Assembly (NCBI GenBank): GCA_051453625.1
Contig: JBOZIK010000001.1
Location: forward strand, 8,934,853 to 8,972,999
Source of the DNA: Welwitschia mirabilis
Lineage: Eukaryota; Gnetophyta; Gnetopsida; Welwitschiales
Direction: 5' to 3'
DNA: 38,147 nucleotides
The notes beneath the pieces were generated by a model that ran no database searches, was not told where the DNA came from, and saw only the letters and a program-made list of their open reading frames with translations. The translations under genes were made by a program, and so were the position numbers. Positions 1-9,744 of this stretch are shown piece after piece (within the stretch, counting starts at the first letter, position 1; each line of letters starts with the position of its first letter).

Positions 1-774
1 ATAGTCTAATAAAGCAGTAAAGAGAAATTACCCTATTCACCCCCCCTCTAGGGTGCTTCTTTGATCCTAACACTTTTTGTGTAATAGCCCATTGTATTGT
101 TAATACTAGATTTGGAATGATGAAATGTCACTTAAAAATAAGAAGTTCACTATTAGAGTTTTTAATACTATTAAAAAGGATTTAAGTGATGAGTTGAATA
201 TTGAAGGAGAAATTAAGCCTAGTCTATTTTTATAACATCATCCACTTAAAGAAATATGACTAATGCTTCATGATCCTATCTTGTTTGATGATCCACTTGA
301 ACTAGAAAATGTGAAGGCTTTTGATGCTGATTAACTTAACTATGAACATTTAGGAAGTAACTATTTTGATCAAAGGAGTAAAAACTAAAACTATAAACTA
401 TGCAGAACTCTAAAATCTGAACAAAACTGAGATTTTTCTTATTTTAAGGAAGGTCGTTCACAATAGTCATCTAGACAATAGTCTGAGATGATAGTCAATT
501 TTAATAAAAATTTAATAGAAAATCAAAATCTAAATTTAAATCTAAAACCTTTACCCAGTGGACTAAAATATATCATTTTTTTGTGATGATCAAAACACAA
601 CTTTGATAATAAATAAGAATCTTTTCCCTTAATAAGTGTTCATTTTAATTTTACTTTTAAAATCTAAGGTTAATGCGTTTTCTTAATTCCACAAAGATTT
701 AATAGCCATTTCTATCTCTATTATTTAATATAAAATCTACCTTGAGGATAATGTAAAAACTATTAAGGAATCCC

Positions 775-1489
775 AATGTAGACTAAACCCAGCCCTTAAA
801 CAAGTTATAAAAGATGAAATCATTAAATTAATGAATGCTAGAATTATTTATGCAATAGCTAATAATGAGTAGGTTAGCCCTTTGACAGTAGTGCCTAAGA
901 AAGATGGGAAGTAGAGAATGTGTATTAATTTTAAAAAATCTAAATGAAGTAATCAAGAAAGACCATTGTCTTTACCTTTCCTGGACCAAATACTTGATAA
1001 AATCTAAGGACATGCTTTTTATTACTTTCTTGATGGGTATAATAGTTACAATCAGGTTTGTATTGCTAGTGAGGATCAGCTTTAAACTCCTTTTACTTCA
1101 TCTTTTGGAACTTTTACTTGTAGATACATGTCTTTTAGACTTTGCAATACTCTTGGTACTTTTTAATGTGTAATGATGGGTATCTTTTTCAATATGCTGA
1201 AGGATTTAATTGAAAATTTTATGGATGACTTCTCAATGTATAGTGAAAACTTTGAATAAGTCTTAAAAAGTTAGAGAAAGTCTTTGATAAATGCATTAAG
1301 AGTGGCAAACATTTAAGTTAGAAAAAGATTTTATTTTTAGTTGAGAATGGAATTGTATTATGTCTAATAAAGGAATTAGGATGAACTCTGAAAAAGTAAG
1401 TATCATTAAAAACCTAACTTCTCCAACAAATGTAAAATAAGTTCGATCTTTCCTTGGTTATTGTGGTTTTTTATCATCATTTTATTTAA
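775..1489 (+). pseudogene. Reverse transcriptase domain, Ty3/gypsy, broken
   Basis: Would copy retroelement RNA into cDNA. Visible blocks in order: the N-terminal RLNPALKQVIKDEI block near 781; VSPLTVVPKKDG and RMCIN near 873-925; FLDGYNSYNQ near 1030-1055; PFTSSFGTFTCRYM near 1090-1125; and the catalytic FMDD at 1218-1229. The connection region near 1405-1488 contains VRSFLGYCGF. Stops interrupt it, including TAG at 870-872 and 912-914, both where this family normally has Trp. The reading frame changes several times. A 191-base N gap starts at 1490 and hides the RT/RNase H junction. Confidence 0.85.
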
Positions 1490-1680
1490 NNNNNNNNNNN
1501 NNNNNNNNNNNNNNNNNNNNNNNNNNNNNNNNNNNNNNNNNNNNNNNNNNNNNNNNNNNNNNNNNNNNNNNNNNNNNNNNNNNNNNNNNNNNNNNNNNNN
1601 NNNNNNNNNNNNNNNNNNNNNNNNNNNNNNNNNNNNNNNNNNNNNNNNNNNNNNNNNNNNNNNNNNNNNNNNNNNNNNNN
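1490..1680. other. Assembly gap (191 N) inside pol
   Basis: A run of N between the RT connection region and RNase H. The missing sequence should hold the end of the connection domain and the start of RNase H. Confidence 0.99.
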
Positions 1681-2010
1681 GGTGCTTGGACAAAAATATA
1701 AAAATGATTTTAAGGTTATATCTTATCATAGTAAAACTTTGTCTAAAGCTCAAATGATTTACACTATTACTAAGAAAGAAATGCTAGGAATAATCTTTTA
1801 CCTTGATACACTTAGACACTATCCTTTAGGCTTCCATATAAATGTTTATACCGATCATCCAGCAATTAGATTCCTCATGACCAAGAAAGATTCTAGTATT
1901 AGACTCATTAGATGAATCCTCCTTATGCAAGAATTTAATTTGATCATCATTGATAAAGCAGGGGAGCATAATAGCATAGTAAACCATTTGTTACATCTTT
2001 ATTCTTCTCT
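1681..2010 (+). pseudogene. RNase H domain, Ty3/gypsy, broken
   Basis: Would degrade the RNA strand of the RNA:DNA hybrid. The frame from 1682 reads LGQKYKNDFKVISYHSKTLS, then YTITKKEMLGI with the conserved acidic residue, then NVYTDHPAIRFLMTKKD with the conserved Asp. A TGA at 1913-1915 stands where Trp is normal in RLIRWILL, and the frame continues with LMQEFNLIIIDKAGEHN and a degenerate DHLSRL-like end. Except for that stop, the domain reads in one frame for over 300 bases, the best preserved part of this element. Confidence 0.85.
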
Positions 2011-2159
2011 TAATAATCTTATAATTAATGATTCTTTTCAGAATAAACAACCTTTTGCCATATCCTCTACTCATCCTCCTCTTTGGTATGCTGATATAGT
2101 TAATTATCTTGTTACCATAAAAACACCACAATATTGAACTCATAGTTAAAGAAAATCCT

Positions 2160-3350
2160 TTTTTCATAGAATAGGTAATTATGAATAGATAGAGTCACAT
2201 CTTTACGGTAGGTGCAAAGACCAAATCATGAGAAAATGTGTACCAAATGGGAAAAATCAGATATTCTTCATCTTTGTTATGATGATGTTTGTGAAGGTCA
2301 TTTTAGTAGATAGAAAACATCTATGAAAATCCTTCACTTTGATTTTTATTAACCTAGTTTTTTTTATTTTGTTAGAATGTGTGATGCTTATTAACATTAT
2401 AGTAGCCTTATTCATTCTTAAGAGATGTCTTTTAAACCTTTTTTTGAATGTAAACCCTTTTATTGTTGGGGAACTGATTTTAGATGCCCTATTAAACCAC
2501 TTTCTAATGGTAAGAACTACATCTCATGGCTGTTGACTATGTTACTAAATGGGTTGAAGCTATTCCTACTTCTATGAATGATGTCTGAATTGTTTGTACT
2601 TTTCTTAGAACTCATATTTTTCAATGTTTTGGTTTTTCTAGAATTATCATTAGTGATCAATAAACTCATTTTATTAACTAACTTTTTAGGAAACTTCTTT
2701 TATCCATTGGAATTGAACATAGAGTAGCCTATGCTTATCATCCATAAACTAATAGTTAAGCTGAAAAAGGCAAATATAAAAATGAAGAAAATGTTACAAA
2801 CCTTGTCTCTGTTAATAAGAAATCTTAGGCTTCTAAATTTAACAATGTTCTTTAGGCTTATCATACTACTTGGCATAATTTCCTTGGCTTTTCACCTTAT
2901 GAAATTCTATATGGAAAAGTTTATATTTTATCTGTTGATGTGTGTTATAACTTTTATTGTTTTTCTCATCAACTTAATCTTGTAGACCTTTATGAGAATC
3001 TTAAACATAGATTAGTCCAACTTGATCACTTAGATGAAAAACATACTTATGCTATACATCGTCCATTCATAAAGCCCAATCTAAGTCCAAACATGATAGA
3101 AAGTTACTTCATAAAAAGTTTGAATCAATTTAACTTGTTCTTTTATATAATACTAAAGTGCCTCTTTTACATAACAAGTTGATCTCTAAATGGTTAGGTA
3201 CTTATCTTATAGAGAAAGTACATTCTAATAGTTCTATTGAGATTTCCGACTTAAAAGCAAAGGAGATTCAGAAAGTTAATGGACAAAGGTTAAACATACA
3301 TGAAAAACCTTTCGATGCAACCTTGAACATATTAGAAGTAGTATTTTAGA
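2160..3350 (+). pseudogene. Integrase, Ty3/gypsy, broken; D-D-35-E spacing still visible
   Basis: Would insert the cDNA copy into the genome. An N-terminal zinc-binding region is recognisable (HLYGRCKDQIMRKCVP near 2200, EGHF near 2295). In the catalytic core the first Asp is in WGTDF (2476-2478), the second in ISDQ (2655-2657) and the Glu in AEK (2763-2765). The last two are 36 codons apart, giving the family's 35-residue spacing. The distance between the first two Asp is not a multiple of three, so a frameshift separates them. The C-terminal part reads GFSPYEILYGK, then LDHLDEKH near 3020-3045, and ends with ISKWLGTYLIEKV and KVNGQRL near 3185-3295. TAA at 2745-2747 and 2757-2759 stand where Gln is normal. 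Confidence 0.85.
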
Positions 3351-3370
3351 GGTTTTTCTCAATGAAAAGG

Positions 3371-3630
3371 GCTTCCACCCTATCATTATCTGAATTCTCT
3401 CTTAGCTTATTCCTTTGATGGATATTATGATGTCACTTGATCATCTTTTANNNNNNNNNNNNNNNNNNNNNNNNNNNNNNNNNNNNNNNNNNNNNNNNNN
3501 NNNNNNNNNNNNNNNNNNNNNNNNNNNNNNNNNNNNNNNNNNNNNNNNNNGCTTCCACCCTATCATTATCTGAATTCTCTCTTAGCTTATTCCGTTGATG
3601 GATATTATGATGTCACTTGATCATCTTTTA
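3371..3630. repeat. 80-bp direct repeat on both sides of a 100-N gap
   Basis: Positions 3371-3450 and 3551-3630 are identical except for one base (cctttg against ccgttg). They lie exactly at the two edges of a 100-N run (3451-3550). The usual explanation is two contigs that overlap but were joined with a default gap. A real tandem duplication is possible but less likely. Confidence 0.9.
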
Positions 3631-3861
3631 AACTTGACTTATGTGTTTACTTTATGAAGTTTCCATGACTAGTATTCATACTTGAGCATTTTTATAGTGA
3701 TAAGATTAGATTCACCCAATCTTAAGATATTCACATATCTATAAATTTCATTTTGAAGGAAGATTCCTTGGTTTTTATGATTTTTTCAATGATGTGGATT
3801 TTTGGTTATTTAAGTGTGTTTCTTTTTATCTTTTATCTGACTTATTTACCTNNNNNNNNNN

Positions 3862-3891
<30 letters not shown>
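3862..3891. repeat. (GA)n microsatellite beside a 10-N gap
   Basis: Thirty bases of pure AG repeat start directly after a 10-N gap (3852-3861) and run into a G-rich tract. The repeat probably caused the gap, so its true length is unknown. Confidence 0.95.
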
Positions 3892-3894
<3 letters not shown>

Positions 3895-3903
3895 GGGGGG
3901 GAG

Positions 3904-4722
3904 AAATAATGATCATGATCTATTATATCTATGCTAAAACACATGGTTACCATGATGTCTTACCACACTAGGGTAACTTTTTCCAGAAGGAACATTTGGC
4001 AGCATTGGTAGCTGTGGGAACTCCACTGGGGGATCAGTTGACCATGCTTCACAGGTCCTTACTTCTCTGATTGTGGTTACACTCCCCTTAACATGGAAAG
4101 TAGTAATAAAACTTTGAGACTATAGGATCAGTAGTGTTCCTAGTNNNNNNNNNNNNNNNNNNNNNNNNNNNNNNNNNNNNNNNNNNNNNNNNNNNNNNNN
4201 NNNNNNNNNNNNNNNNNNNNNNNNNNNNNNNNNNNNNNNNNNNNNNNNNNNNNNNNNNNNNNNNNNNNNNNNNNNNNNNNNNNNNNNNNNNNNNNNNNNN
4301 NNNNNNNNNNNNNNNNNNNNNNNNNNNNNNNNNNNNNNNNNNNNNNNNNNNNNNNNNNNNNNNNNNNNNNNNNNNNNNNNNNNNNNNNNNNNNNNNNNNN
4401 NNNNNNNNNNNNNNNNNNNNNNNCCCCCCCCCCCCCCCCCCCCCGTATATCTCACTTATTCATCTTTGTCTTTTTGAGTATGTGATCATGTGAGAATTAT
4501 TCATGTGAAAAAAAAAAGAAAAAAAGGAAAAAAAAAAAAAACAATGATCACAATCTATTATATTTGTGCTAAAATACATGGTCACCATAATGTCCTACCT
4601 TTAGGGTCAGTTGGTTATGCTTTTAGAGGTCCTTGCTTCTCTAATTGTAGTTGTACTCCCCTCATCATGAAAAGTAGTAATATAACTTTAAGGCTATGGA
4701 ATTAATGGTGTTCCTAGTATCA
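3904..4722 (+). repeat. Two diverged copies of a 3'-region repeat
   Basis: Copy 1 (about 3904-4144) and copy 2 (about 4541-4722) share the same word order: atgatca-atctattat, gctaaaa-acatggt-accat, gtccttacttctct or its variant, a stretch of ttg-actcccct-a-catg, agtagtaat and gtgttcctagt. Copy 2 lacks about 60 bases of copy 1. Each copy is preceded by a purine tract, (GA)n before copy 1 and A/G-rich before copy 2. A third, more diverged copy lies at 24324-24500 inside the Tat element. Confidence 0.7.
4145..4444. other. Assembly gap (279 N) ending in a 21-base poly-C run
   Basis: N runs from 4145 to 4423 and is followed directly by 21 consecutive C (4424-4444). The homopolymer probably stopped sequencing from that side. 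Confidence 0.95.
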
Positions 4723-5610
4723 TCAAAGGCATTGATTATTTTTTAGACTCTTAGTATTCCCATAATGATCATTTCACTTTTGAGGATTCCGATGTGTTTT
4801 AAGGTATAAGTAGGTGAGTTCATTTTGGAGTAGTTTTTTTATCTTATCATTCATTGTTCAAAGCATTTGATCTTTGGTTTCATCATAATCACTACTTTAT
4901 CGAATGAAACTTTATGGAGTTAATACATTTTGTCATGCGTTTTTACTCAGGTGGCTTTATGATGTCTTTCAAGTGAGTTTGCTAAGTTCGAATTTAGGAC
5001 AGGTAAGTTATCTTGTTAATGTTTCTTGTGTCTATTTTCATTCTGCTTTTCTTTAGTTCTTTACCTTATTATGTCAAAGTCATTTCCATACTTTTTCATC
5101 ATTATCTAGGACCTTATCATTTAGTAGTTTTCCTGTTGTTATTTATGTCAATTCTTTTAATAACAAATTGATTTTCTTTTAGCATTTTAATTAGACAATC
5201 ACATCTTATTCTTAATGATTTTTATAAGTTTCCTTTGAGTCTTTTAGAGTTCTAAATGTTTTTAGGATTATTTTTTAGTTTAGGCATGTTTGTTTAGTTT
5301 TCTTTGACAACTTTCGTCCTACTTAGTGCATTTTTCATCACCCTATCTTTCAATTCTTTTACATTTTCCTACTCATCTTCATTCGTTATAACTCTTTACC
5401 ATTCCCAATTTTTTGAGCTTTCTAATACATTCTGATACCTTCACGATGATATCTAAGCCTAACTTATTTAGCTGACATCTCTAGCTTTTTGAAATTGTTC
5501 AAAGTCCTGCATCCACCTGGTAATCCAGATGACACTGGGAAATGACATTAGGCTATTGTCTGGTCGATGTAATAAGACAATAGTGTAATAAAACCATGGG
5601 TTGATTTTTT

Positions 5611-5779
5611 TCCTTCATTTTTCTTCCATTCTCTATCATTTCCACCCATTCTCAAGATAACAATGTCCCTAGTCCTTGCCAACGTGCTGGAATTCCTTCA
5701 TTTTTCTTCCATTCTCTATCATTTCCATTCATTCTCATAAGACAACAATGCCCCTAGTCCCTGCCAACGTGATGGAATT
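5611..5779. repeat. 83-bp tandem duplication
   Basis: Copy 1 is 5611-5693 and copy 2 is 5694-5779. Both run from tccttcatttttcttccatt through a shared core and end near gccaacgtg-tggaatt. They differ by a few substitutions and a short insertion in copy 2. There is no coding potential. Confidence 0.9.
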
Positions 5780-6385
5780 TATCCTAGTCAAATTCATGTT
5801 TAAACTTTTCAAATTTTAGTATATTCTCAAGAATGAGGTATCTTTTTTTTCTCCCTTATTTTTTTAAATTTTTCTCCCATTTTTAAGCCTTTCAATGCAT
5901 AGTTTTCATGTACATTGTCCAATTTTTTGTTTTCTTTGATTTGGAACTTACAGATCTAGTTTTCACTGCGTATCTTGCAAGTTATAATAAATTCTACACA
6001 TTATAAGGTAGAATTAGGTTTTTCACTTTTAAACCTTGTTTTCTTGCAAATCGTAAGTCAAAATACTCAGTATGATGCACTTTACATTTCTAGTAGATTA
6101 GATTTTTAATTTAAGCACTTTTATTTTCACTTTATGTGAGACTCAACTAATTTACACGTTTTAACTTTCTCGCATGTTTTGCATTTTTCTTTGCACGACT
6201 AGACAATACAACATGTATTGACACTTCTAAGGGGGTAGAACATATTTTACAATTTTTACACATTAAAAACCAATTTATGGGGTCATTTCGAGCTTCCACG
6301 TAACACATCTTAGATATTTACACTTGACTTCACATGACATGTTTCTATTTATGACTAAGTAGGCTACACACATGTAGAGCTAAAC
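5780..6385. other. AT-rich stretch without recognisable features
   Basis: Read in all frames and for repeats. There are only short open frames and T-rich runs, and nothing I can assign. Confidence 0.6.
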
Positions 6386-6389
6386 AGGA

Positions 6390-7600
6390 TGAGGCAAAGG
6401 CCAAGGCTATTGAATAGGAGATGGACACATTGACATCACAAGAGGTTAAGCGAGCAGAGCGAGTCCACCCTCTACCTCGACATGCTAGATTATTGACTAT
6501 CTAGTCCATGATCATTCATGTCTAGAGGCACTTTACAGATTGTATAAGTCGCGTAAAGCTAAGGGTGAATCTAAGATTGACTGACATATAGCTCTAATGG
6601 ATATTAGATGCACAGAGGACATATTATGTGTTAGATACCACGGAGTTCTATGACACGATGCATACAGAACATCATCCTGATGCTCATGGCTAGCTTGTGG
6701 ATATGATAATAGCTATGATTCAAGGCCACAAGATTACTATCCTCCTAAACCACATCATCGCAGTTACTGATCTTAGTGGCATTGGGAGTACGCATACACA
6801 TTCTGTTGGTGGCACAAAGGAGCACCAAGCTTATGGCACCGCACTTGACATACTAGCAAATTTAACTTTGGATAGATGGGGTGTTTTATTTATACAATTG
6901 ATACCTACCTATTGGATTTTGCATAAAGGACTGATCCATAACATCAGCCCATCCTTCCCTGATAGTCATGCATAGTGGCGCATCTACAGATATTGATAGT
7001 GTTCAGGAAGGGTTAGCAGATGGACCTACCTATATTCCTATGAAGGAGACTCAGGATGATGGTAGAGGCATGTCAGCTTTAAACTCTAAGCTATTTATGC
7101 CTTCTCTCAGCCATGTACAGATACTTCAGCATACCAAAGTCTATAAGCAAGCAGTAATTCATGCATATATAGACTTTAATTCATTACCTGTAGGACATGG
7201 ACATCCAAATACCAGAAGAAGCAGAAAGATCTTAAGTTCAAAGACTTGTGGTTGGTGCTTCTATAAAGCATATTCAAGCCCTCCTGGCCTAGACTACCAA
7301 GACCATCAAAGGTGTTATAAACCGAGGCATCTTTACATTAAAGCAAAGGATTCAAACAGTTAAGAGCAGAGTATAACACACTGAGGGGCTACTAGTGGGT
7401 GTGCGACAGCACATTTTATGGATAGAGCATGGTGCAATGGTAGACCTCCCAGAGATTGTTCAAGTATAGGGAGACAAGATAGTGCAGATGATCACGACTC
7501 CACTTGACCACTGTTTTCCTATAGATCTTGAGAATCCTCCTTCTTTTCTTCTACATCTGAGTCTATTGCCCATCAAGAATTCATCATGACTAGACAAGGA
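6390..7600 (+). pseudogene. Unidentified ORF remnant, probably from a mobile element
   Basis: I do not recognise this protein. The stretch is less AT-rich than its surroundings and keeps protein-like reading across consecutive frames. It goes from MDTLTSQEVKRAERVHPLPR near 6420, through an open frame at 6697-6975 and another at 6968-7363 that overlap, to a third frame from about 7255. That third frame has a regular spacing of Ile, Leu and Val that could form a coiled coil (IKGVINRG, LKQRIQTVKSRV). Several stops are TAG in positions that could have been Trp or Gln. It lies about 3 kb after the first gypsy pol on the same strand, so it could be an extra retroelement ORF or the gag-like part of another element. 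It is not a working gene as it stands. Confidence 0.4.
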
Positions 7601-8800
7601 GAGTGATTTCTTATGCTACATTTTATGTCTTTTCCTCTATGGATTCTATAAAGCTTATGATATATATACAGAAACATTATTTTTTAATAGTAGTATGGTG
7701 TAGATTTTCATTTTTACATATCATTTTTGATACTTTATGATGAGGATTGTTTATGTTATACATGATTATCTTTTATCTATTGTACATTCCAGTGGACGGC
7801 TCTTAGTTACTAGTGTATTTAATGTTTATCTTTCTAAAAACTTTTTCACAGGCTTCTACTTTTTAAGAACAATTTTTGAGTTTATCATCCCCTTCATTAT
7901 CTAGACAATGCCCAGGATGACAGTATGACCAATTGCATGACACAGATGAAATGTTCAACTATCTGTTTTTGACTTTCTTGTCTTACATTCTCAGATTCCT
8001 AAAAATCTTTCTGAGTTTATTTCACATTTCTCTAGTTGATTTATTATTAGTCAATTTGGCTTGCAATTATAGTTGTTTGTCTAGTTTTGTTAGGGAGTGA
8101 CAAGGTTAAGTGATAGGTTGTGTTGCACTACTAAATTGCATGTATTTGATAGGATATTTTGAGTAGTTTTGCAAGATATCAAATAGGTTTATGCTGAGTT
8201 TCAACAATAATGGTGAGCTAAGGTAAATGTCACAAAAACATGCAATCTTCATTACATTTAACAGCATTCGAAGCAATTTACACTACTTTCTATCTAAAAC
8301 AATAGTTCTACAATCAAAAAGGCTAATACGACATAAGAGATACTTTATAAAAGTCGATTGTTCACCTAATCATCTAGATGATTGTACGAACAACATAAAT
8401 ACTAAGTTAAGAAGGATGCTTACTAGATCAATTTGCTAGCTGATGTGGAACTCATATAATATGGCATCGTCTCTTGTGATGTTCCAATGATCAGTAGAAT
8501 GATACTTGAAATAAATGCTTCATCAAACTTTACCAAACACTGGCCATATGACTTTCATCTTCTGGCATAATTGTTAGGGTTGTTAGCATGTCTATTTGTA
8601 TTTTCTTATTTTAGAGTCTTTTTGTAATAAATACCTTCTTTTTCCTCGACTCCATTTTTATCTTCCTTGAAATTGAAAATTCTTATGACAGGAGATTGAA
8701 GGGTAGGATATCCATTCATTGTTTTTGCAGAAAGACATATTTTTGATGTTAGACTATGGATTGTTCATTAAGGTGCTACTATGTATAACATGGATGTTGG
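7600..8800. other. AT-rich stretch without recognisable features
   Basis: A short open frame at 8227-8439 (70 codons) shows no motif, and I consider it chance. No repeat, RNA gene or domain was seen. Confidence 0.6.
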
Positions 8801-9744
8801 TTTACTTTTAATCGAAACTCTATTTTCCTTTTCATATCTTTTATTTTATGCATCTTCCTTATGGTTTACATTGTTTTTGATTCCATGATAGCTTCTTTAC
8901 TTTTAATCGAAACTCTATTTTCCTTTTCANNNNNNNNNNNNNNNNNNNNNNNNNNNNNNNNNNNNNNNNNNNNNNNNNNNNNNNNNNNNNNNNNNNNNNN
9001 NNNNNNNNNNNNNNNNNNNNNNNNNNNNNNNNNNNNNNNNNNNNNNNNNNNNNNNNNNNNNNNNNNNNNNNNNNNNNNNNNNNNNNNNNNNNNNNNNNNN
9101 NNNNNNNNNNNNNNNNNNNNNNNNNNNNNNNNNNNNNNNNNNNNNNNNNNNNNNNNNNNNNNNNNNNNNNNNNNNNNNNNNNNNNNNNNNNNNNNNNNNN
9201 NNNNNNNNNNNNNNNNNNNNNNNNNNNNNNNNNNNNNNNNNNNNNNNNNNNNNNNNNNNNNNNNNNNNNNNNNNNNNNNNNNNNNNNNNNNNNNNNNNNN
9301 NNNNNNNNNNNNNNNNNNNNNNNNNNNNNNNNNNNNNNNNNNNNNNNNNNNNNNNNNNNNNNNNNNNNNNNNNNNNNNNNNNNNNNNNNNNNNNNNNNNN
9401 NNNNNNNNNNNNNNNNNNNNNNNNNNNNNNNNNNNNNNNNNNNNNNNNNNNNNNNNNNNNNNNNNNNNNNNNNNNNNNNNNNNNNNNNNNNNNNNNNNNN
9501 NNNNNNNNNNNNNNNNNNNNNNNNNNNNNNNNNNNNNNNNNNNNNNNNNNNNNNNNNNNNNNNNNNNNNNNNNNNNNNNNNNNNNNNNNNNNNNNNNNNN
9601 NNNNNNNNNNNNNNNNNNNNNNNNNNNNNNNNNNNNNNNNNNNNNNNNNNNNNNNNNNNNNNNNNNNNNNTTTTCGTATCTTTTATTATATGCATCTCCC
9701 TTATGGTTTACATTTCCTCTAATTCTATGACAACTTCTTTAGTG
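8801..9744. repeat. 95-bp tandem repeat array running into a 741-N gap
   Basis: The unit at 8801-8895 starts again at 8896 (tttacttttaatcgaaactc) and is cut by the N run 8930-9670. On the other side, 9671-9744 continues the same unit with more differences. The gap therefore sits inside the array. If the gap size is right, about ten copies would fit in total. Very long N-spanning open frames across this gap are artefacts. Confidence 0.85.

Larger units (their letters stand above)
90..3350 (+). mobile_element. Athila/Tat-type Ty3/gypsy retrotransposon, internal pol region, decayed
   Basis: This is the pol part of a non-chromodomain plant Ty3/gypsy element. Domains appear in the order RT, RNase H, integrase, each detailed in its own entry. 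The left end and 5' LTR lie outside the window. Positions 90-770 read as a degenerate spacer upstream of RT with no domain I can name. No chromodomain follows the integrase. Wording of the RNase H and integrase is closest to Athila as I know that lineage, for example LMTKKD followed by an LLMQEF-like block, but I cannot separate Athila from Tat firmly. Stops and frameshifts occur throughout, so it is not functional. Confidence 0.85.
3640..5600 (+). other. Non-coding 3' region of the first gypsy element
   Basis: No protein domain is visible here. It holds a (GA)n tract, a poly-C run beside a gap, and two copies of a roughly 200-bp repeat, listed separately. Similar words occur in the same order in the 3' part of the Tat element near 24.1-24.8 kb, including a block around 3704-3730 and 24107-24135 that reads as aagattagatt-cacc-aatct-aaga. 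I see nothing else in 4740-5600. No 3' LTR boundary could be set. Confidence 0.5.

Noticed and set aside
3200-3350. Chromodomain after integrase in the first element
   Set aside because: The tail ends with the short KVNGQRL block and no chromodomain pattern follows.
4120-4493. Open frames across the poly-C tract (poly Pro or Gly)
   Set aside because: They consist of N plus a homopolymer.
8859-9730. Two open frames of nearly 290 codons on opposite strands
   Set aside because: They are almost wholly N; the ends are tandem-repeat sequence.
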